Origin: Porticoccus sp.
GTDB lineage: Bacteria > Pseudomonadota > Gammaproteobacteria > Pseudomonadales > Porticoccaceae
Assembly (NCBI GenBank): GCA_002685455.1
Contig: NYXF01000031.1
Coordinates: forward strand, 1-10,943
DNA length: 10,943 bases
Direction of reading: 5' to 3'
Shown here: positions 7,851 through 10,943 of the stretch, piece by piece
How the letters are laid out: each line of letters opens with the position of its first letter
Position numbering within the stretch: position 1 is the stretch's first letter
The notes under the pieces: generated by a model
What the model was told of the DNA's origin: nothing
Seen by the model: the letters and a program-made list of their open reading frames with translations, nothing else
The model's database searches: none
Position numbers and translations under genes: made by a program

Positions 7851-8552
7851 TTATCTTAAATAATTATAAAGGAAGGTAAAATAATTATCCGAATAACTAT
7901 TTACGAAAATAGATTCACCATTTACTTCATAAATATAATACCATTCTGGAGGTATATACAGATTTAATCCTTTTTTTAATATTATCTTTATCGCCCATTT
8001 TTTAATTTCATCATGGCTTTTAGCTACAATATCGTTATGCTTGGGATTAATAATATAAAATATGGTATCTCCAAATAGTTGAGTTATTAAAAGACTATTA
8101 TGTTTATTTTTCTGAATTGTCACTTTATGGTCCCCCTTAAAAAGATTTAATTTAATTTTTAAATTACAAGTTAATTCATTTGAGAAAGTATTACAAATAT
8201 TATTCAAGGGATTATATAATTCTAAGTCTTTAATCATATTTTGATTCTCAATTACATAAGTTTGCTTTATTTTGTCATCATTAAATATTGATAGTGATAT
8301 GTTTTTGTCATTATCTTTAATTATATATCCGGGGTTATCATCCACAATACTTTGAAATGTCATAGTAGATAAAACATCATCATTTATTAAATTATGTATC
8401 AACAGTGGAGATTTAGATTGTATATTATCTTGGATCACCGATTTATTTGAATCCTGTAACTGAATTAATTCGGCCGAATGATTAAATTTTTGAGATTCTC
8501 TTATAAAATATGCCATAATACCAATTAATATCAATAAAAATATTAGTATCAT
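7851..8552 (-). CDS. Signal-anchor membrane protein with degenerate cupin/JmjC-like C-terminus
   Basis: From ATG 8552 the product has 233 residues. Residues 1-17 are a hydrophobic anchor (MILIFLLILIGIMAYFI), followed by a charged RESQK and a polar body. The last 50 residues, ILKKGLNLYIPPEWYYIYEV followed by NGESIFVNSYSDN, resemble the closing strands of cupin_8/JmjC proteins, where a G-x-LYIPpgWxH pattern precedes a hydrophobic strand and a final Asn-rich turn. Here Tyr stands where the metal-binding His is expected, so any such fold is probably not an active oxygenase. The resemblance is faint and by eye only. The frame is open to a TTG at 8612, but that would overlap the divergent cold-shock gene and hide the anchor behind a polar leader; ATG 8552 leaves a clean 47-base divergent spacer. 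The eIF4E gene follows after 37 bases on the same strand. Confidence 0.78.
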   Translation of the reverse strand: MILIFLLILIGIMAYFIRESQKFNHSAELIQLQDSNKSVIQDNIQSKSPLLIHNLINDDVLSTMTFQSIVDDNPGYIIKDNDKNISLSIFNDDKIKQTYVIENQNMIKDLELYNPLNNICNTFSNELTCNLKIKLNLFKGDHKVTIQKNKHNSLLITQLFGDTIFYIINPKHNDIVAKSHDEIKKWAIKIILKKGLNLYIPPEWYYIYEVNGESIFVNSYSDNYFTFLYNYLR

Positions 8553-8583
8553 TAAATTATATAAAGATATATGAAAATAATCA

Positions 8584-8587
8584 TCTA
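8584..8587 (+). promoter_or_regulatory. TCTA late-promoter-like element before the cold-shock gene
   Basis: ATCATCTATAAATAACGAAG precedes the ATG at 8600, with TCTA 12 bases before the start, the same distance as for the gene starting at 5623. It lies in the 47-base spacer shared with the divergent membrane-protein gene. Assignment rests on spacing and on the known TCTA late motif of a related virus. Confidence 0.35.
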
Positions 8588-8599
8588 TAAATAACGAAG

Positions 8600-8947
8600 A
8601 TGGAAGATACAAGGCTAATTGGACGCGTTAATTGGTTCGATTCTAAGAAAGGATATGGTTTTATAACTGTTATGACAAAGGAACACGAGAATACAGGCAA
8701 AGATATTTTTATTCATTATACAAGTATTAGTGTTGAAAGTCATTATAAAAAAGTATTCCCCGGAGAATATGTTGAATTTGAATTAGAAAATAGAGAGGAT
8801 CGTCTATGTTGTGTAAATGTAACTGGTCCTATGGGTGGCCCACTTCTAGTTGACAATGAAAATCATCGTTATAGGGTTTTACCGAAGGGCCGAAACGAAA
8901 CAAACGAAAAAAATGATGTACCAGATAATTCGGAAGAAGTAATGTAA
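8600..8947 (+). CDS. Cold-shock-domain nucleic-acid-binding protein
   Basis: The 115-residue protein is mostly one cold-shock (OB-fold) domain. It opens with LIGRVNWFDSKKGYGFI, matching the GxVKWFNxxKGFGFI signature: W12 and F13 form part of the stacking surface, RNP1 is KGYGFI at 17-22, and RNP2 is DIFIHY at 35-40. The barrel closes with FPGEYVEFELEN and CCVNVTGP near 53-78. About 35 residues follow, polar and acidic, ending NSEEVM, with no second domain. Such proteins bind single-stranded RNA or DNA through these aromatics and can melt RNA structure. Eukaryotic and viral copies often regulate mRNA use; with an eIF4E and an RNA helicase nearby, a role in viral mRNA handling is reasonable inference. 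The domain call is firm. Confidence 0.94.
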   Translation: MEDTRLIGRVNWFDSKKGYGFITVMTKEHENTGKDIFIHYTSISVESHYKKVFPGEYVEFELENREDRLCCVNVTGPMGGPLLVDNENHRYRVLPKGRNETNEKNDVPDNSEEVM

Positions 8948-8975
8948 ATTTGATAGTTTATATGGTTATTTATTA

Positions 8976-8989
8976 TCTAACTAAATCTA
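8976..8989 (+). promoter_or_regulatory. Double TCTA element before the 64-residue gene
   Basis: TCTA occurs at 8976-8979 and 8986-8989, 13 and 3 bases before the ATG at 8993, as TATCTAACTAAATCTAATA. The upstream box sits in the 11-mer TTATTATCTAA also found before the minus-strand gene starting at 5623. This is the strongest of the TCTA candidates here. Confidence 0.4.
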
Positions 8990-8992
8990 ATA

Positions 8993-9187
8993 ATGCCAAT
9001 AAAACTAAGATCAGGAAAAATAATAAATAAATATTTTAAAGATGAAAATCAACCTTTTAAATTAATATTAGCGCCAGAAAAATTTTGTTCAAAAAAAGAT
9101 GTATATATTGACTTTGATAGAGCTAGCAGAGAATGGAGGAAAAATAAAATAAGTTTAGGGGAAGGAATGTTTAGATATAAAAAATAA
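8993..9187 (+). CDS. Small conserved-looking protein of unknown function, 64 residues
   Basis: The product starts MPIKLRSGKIINKYF and ends with a compact charged motif, IDFDRASREWRKNK then LGEGMFRYKK. I recall similar LRSGK starts and (D/E)ASxxWxxNKxxxxxGxFxY endings in small giant-virus and protist proteins, but I cannot name a domain or function, and this memory needs a search. There is one cysteine, no membrane segment and no zinc site; the net charge is positive. It follows the cold-shock gene by 45 bases on the same strand, with its own double TCTA element, and stops three bases before the stop of the convergent Lys-rich gene. The tight fit between neighbours and the promoter-like leader support a real gene despite its size. 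Confidence 0.75.
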   Translation: MPIKLRSGKIINKYFKDENQPFKLILAPEKFCSKKDVYIDFDRASREWRKNKISLGEGMFRYKK

Positions 9188-9190
9188 TAT

Positions 9191-9502
9191 TTATAGATCG
9201 CCGACAAACCTAGTAGCGTCTATAGCAGCACCACTTTTAACCTTTTTAGATTTAGATTTCTTTTTTAGATTTTTCTTTTTCTTTTTTATTTTATCAGCTA
9301 ATTTCTTTTTCTGTTTTAGATTTAACTTGGTTATTCTTCTAGTTAAATCCATATTTTCTTTACTTTTTGCATAGTCTATCATCGTTTGATTCACTTTATT
9401 TTTGAGTTTTTTATCATTCTCAATACTCTCTTTTGCTAATTTATTCAAGTTAACTCTTTTTGTTTTTTTTTTAGTTCTTTTTGAATTATGTTTCTTAGCC
9501 AT
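9191..9502 (-). CDS. Very lysine-rich small protein, probable DNA/virion-core binding
   Basis: The product has 103 residues, 33 of them Lys by my count, including KKKKK at 73-77. The C-terminus changes character to SGAAIDATRFVGDL. There are no cysteines and no hydrophobic segment; the middle is likely helical. Its start MAKKHNSKRTKKKTKR resembles MAKKTIRKYN of the 5678-6331 gene, and the start contexts match (alternating AT, then ATGGC). The composition is that of a non-specific nucleic-acid-binding or histone-like packaging protein, but no family is recognised. KSGAA at 89-93 could be a processing site like those of other giant-virus core precursors; that is speculation. Low complexity makes homology searches unreliable for this protein. 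Confidence 0.78.
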   Translation of the reverse strand: MAKKHNSKRTKKKTKRVNLNKLAKESIENDKKLKNKVNQTMIDYAKSKENMDLTRRITKLNLKQKKKLADKIKKKKKNLKKKSKSKKVKSGAAIDATRFVGDL

Positions 9503-9526
9503 ATATATATATATATAAATATATAT
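9501..9526. repeat. AT microsatellite at a gene start
   Basis: Eight AT dinucleotides at 9501-9516 are followed by AAATATATAT, filling the space between the start of the Lys-rich gene and the stop of the helicase gene. It includes the start codon of the 9191-9502 gene. It could act as the A+T-rich part of a promoter; no TCTA or other specific box is visible. Confidence 0.7.
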
Positions 9527-10943
9527 TTATTCAATTAAACATTCTTTAATTTGATAAATTTCTTTCTTCTTCTTTTTCCTTTTTTCAATTTTTACTTTGT
9601 CTCCATCTAACTTATAAAGATTAATATCATGATTACTACGTTTATAGTATTGAATCCTTTTATCACACTGTTTCTCAAATACAATTAAATTTGGATGCAT
9701 ATCTTTAATATCAATTACAAGAGGATGAAATTCCCGCACATCCGCCTTTTCCCGTAAAATTCTTCCAATGCTCTGAATAACATCACTCTTAGGTGAGGCT
9801 AGCACAATTGTATTTAATTTTGGTATATCCATTCCCTCAGATGCCATAGAGAAAGTTCCAAGGATAATATTTTTTTCTTGAGAATCCCTTAATTCATTTG
9901 GTTTCATTCCCCCAACATATAATCCAGCACATGAATCTTCTAAACTCGTATTAAGCCATGTCAAAGTTTCATTTAAATAATCTCTACGGTCACTTAAAAT
10001 TAATATTTTACGTCCTATATTATATTCTTTTGTAACTAAATTATTAATAAAAGAACTCCTCTCTTTATAACTACATATGTTATTTATCATTCTAGGCATA
10101 CACTGCTTTCCATTTCGAAGGATCTCCTCTTTTGAATACAATGGATCATCACTAGTATACTCGTATACTCTTGTCTCAATATAATCTGTATTTTTTTCTT
10201 TTGTACAGTAAACCATAGGACCAATATACCACTCAAATACTTTTCTTAATCCATCTTTCCTATCTGGAGTAGCTGATAATCCAAGCATATATTTAGATGA
10301 TACTTTCGTCATTGATCTGTGAAAAACTTCGGCCCCCAAATGATGACATTCATCAAATACTGCTAAACCAAAAGATGAAAATACATCGGGATCATACTCT
10401 TTCATCGATAAACTCTGAACCATCGCCAAAACAATATCTTTATTCTCAATATCAACGGTATTTTGCTGAACTTTACCTATTCTAGCATCAGGTAAAAATT
10501 CAAGAATTCTATCTCTCCACTGTGTCATTAAGAAATCTTTATGAACCACCACTATCGTTTTCACTTTTAATAGCGCAATAATCCATAATGCTAATACTGT
10601 TTTCCCACCACCACACTTTAAAGAAATAAGTCCGCCACCATTCTTTAAAGCCGCATCATGATATATTTTAACAATTGGTTCCTGTTCTTTTCTTAAGGAA
10701 CCTTTAAATTTAAGATTAATTATATCACCCTCATTTAATTTCGTTTTTTGGGCTAGACCAAACTTATCTTGTCCATAAAATCTTGGCAAATAAAGACTAT
10801 TTGGGCTCTCCATAAATAAGTTAAATTTTTTTTCATTCTTTTCACCAAAATCGTTAAAAACAAACGGACTAACCGTTAAATCCTTTTTTATTTCGGTTAA
10901 TTCTTTTAAATTAAAATCTTTTTTTTTTATCTTATAACCATGG
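9527..10943 (-). CDS. DExH helicase, vaccinia A18-like (XPB/SSL2-related), 5' end outside window
   Basis: A superfamily 2 helicase of the poxvirus A18 / giant-virus family. In vaccinia, A18 helps release transcripts and is linked to late transcription. Counting from the internal Met at 10813, motif I is KCGGGKT (66-72), motif II DECHH (154-158), motif III SATP (180-183), the DGLRK segment follows, and motif VI is QSIGRILR (347-354). The C-terminus is Lys-rich (KRKKKKK). The Met at 10813 is not the true start: the same frame stays open through 10942, adding 43 residues that include DLTVSPFVF and NLF just before MESPNSLYLPRFYGQ. That is the usual family N-terminus (an LTVxP segment, then LYxPRFYG), so at least 471 residues are visible and the real ATG lies beyond the window. 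It ends in TAA; a Lys-rich gene follows on the same strand after 24 bases. Confidence 0.94.
   Translation of the reverse strand, partial: HGYKIKKKDFNLKELTEIKKDLTVSPFVFNDFGEKNEKKFNLFMESPNSLYLPRFYGQDKFGLAQKTKLNEGDIINLKFKGSLRKEQEPIVKIYHDAALKNGGGLISLKCGGGKTVLALWIIALLKVKTIVVVHKDFLMTQWRDRILEFLPDARIGKVQQNTVDIENKDIVLAMVQSLSMKEYDPDVFSSFGLAVFDECHHLGAEVFHRSMTKVSSKYMLGLSATPDRKDGLRKVFEWYIGPMVYCTKEKNTDYIETRVYEYTSDDPLYSKEEILRNGKQCMPRMINNICSYKERSSFINNLVTKEYNIGRKILILSDRRDYLNETLTWLNTSLEDSCAGLYVGGMKPNELRDSQEKNIILGTFSMASEGMDIPKLNTIVLASPKSDVIQSIGRILREKADVREFHPLVIDIKDMHPNLIVFEKQCDKRIQYYKRSNHDINLYKLDGDKVKIEKRKKKKKEIYQIKECLIE

Noticed and set aside
8553..8612. TTG-started extension of the anchored cupin-like protein
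   Set aside because: It would overlap the cold-shock gene start and place a polar leader before the membrane anchor; ATG 8552 is better.
9001..9187. Bacterial or plasmid origin suggested by small genes with cold-shock protein
   Set aside because: eIF4E, A18-like and DDX60-like helicases, absent Shine-Dalgarno sites and gene style indicate a eukaryotic large DNA virus.
10938..10943. CCATGG at the window end as a start codon for the helicase
   Set aside because: This ATG is out of frame with the helicase and meets a stop after four codons.

Overview
The window looks like a piece of a large nucleocytoplasmic DNA virus genome, most likely an Imitervirales (Mimiviridae-like) virus of a protist or alga. 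It is strongly A+T-rich and has no introns or Shine-Dalgarno sites. Short ATG-started genes are packed on both strands with gaps of a few to about 80 bases. The gene set fits: an A18-type DExH helicase, a Ski2/DDX60-like helicase, an eIF4E-like cap-binding protein, a cold-shock-domain protein, a PHD-like zinc protein, and several lysine-rich or membrane-anchored proteins typical of virion components. This placement rests on recalled family features, not on a database search.

Layout. On the + strand come the tail of a basic protein (1-81), a Cys-rich protein of 549 residues with a C-terminal membrane anchor (113-1762), and an 894-residue DDX60-like helicase (1816-4500). Three - strand genes follow: a Lys-rich protein with a hydrophobic patch (4514-5623), a Lys-rich two-membrane-segment protein (5678-6331) and a zinc protein (6350-6712). 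Next are a + strand three-membrane-segment protein (6792-7331) and two - strand genes, an eIF4E-like factor (7328-7813) and a membrane-anchored protein with a degenerate cupin/JmjC-like end (7851-8552). Two + strand genes follow, a cold-shock protein (8600-8947) and a 64-residue protein (8993-9187). Last on the - strand are a 103-residue protein that is one-third lysine (9191-9502) and the A18-like helicase (9527 to beyond 10943). The helicase reading frame stays open to the window edge, so its start lies outside. No stretch over 300 bases lacks a gene, and I see no tRNA, rRNA, CRISPR array or transposon.

How the genes may work together (inference). One group acts on RNA: the A18-like helicase in viral transcription, the DDX60-like helicase in RNA handling, the cold-shock protein as an RNA binder or chaperone, and the eIF4E-like protein in translation of capped mRNA. 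The other group, of lysine-rich and membrane proteins, is probably structural, with the Cys-rich anchored protein a candidate virion-envelope or entry protein. A TCTA element 12-13 bases before several start codons recalls the late promoter described for Cafeteria roenbergensis virus. The most notable points are the DDX60-like helicase, the eIF4E that keeps its cap-binding tryptophans but seems to lack the eIF4G-binding one, and the cupin-like end without its metal-binding histidine.
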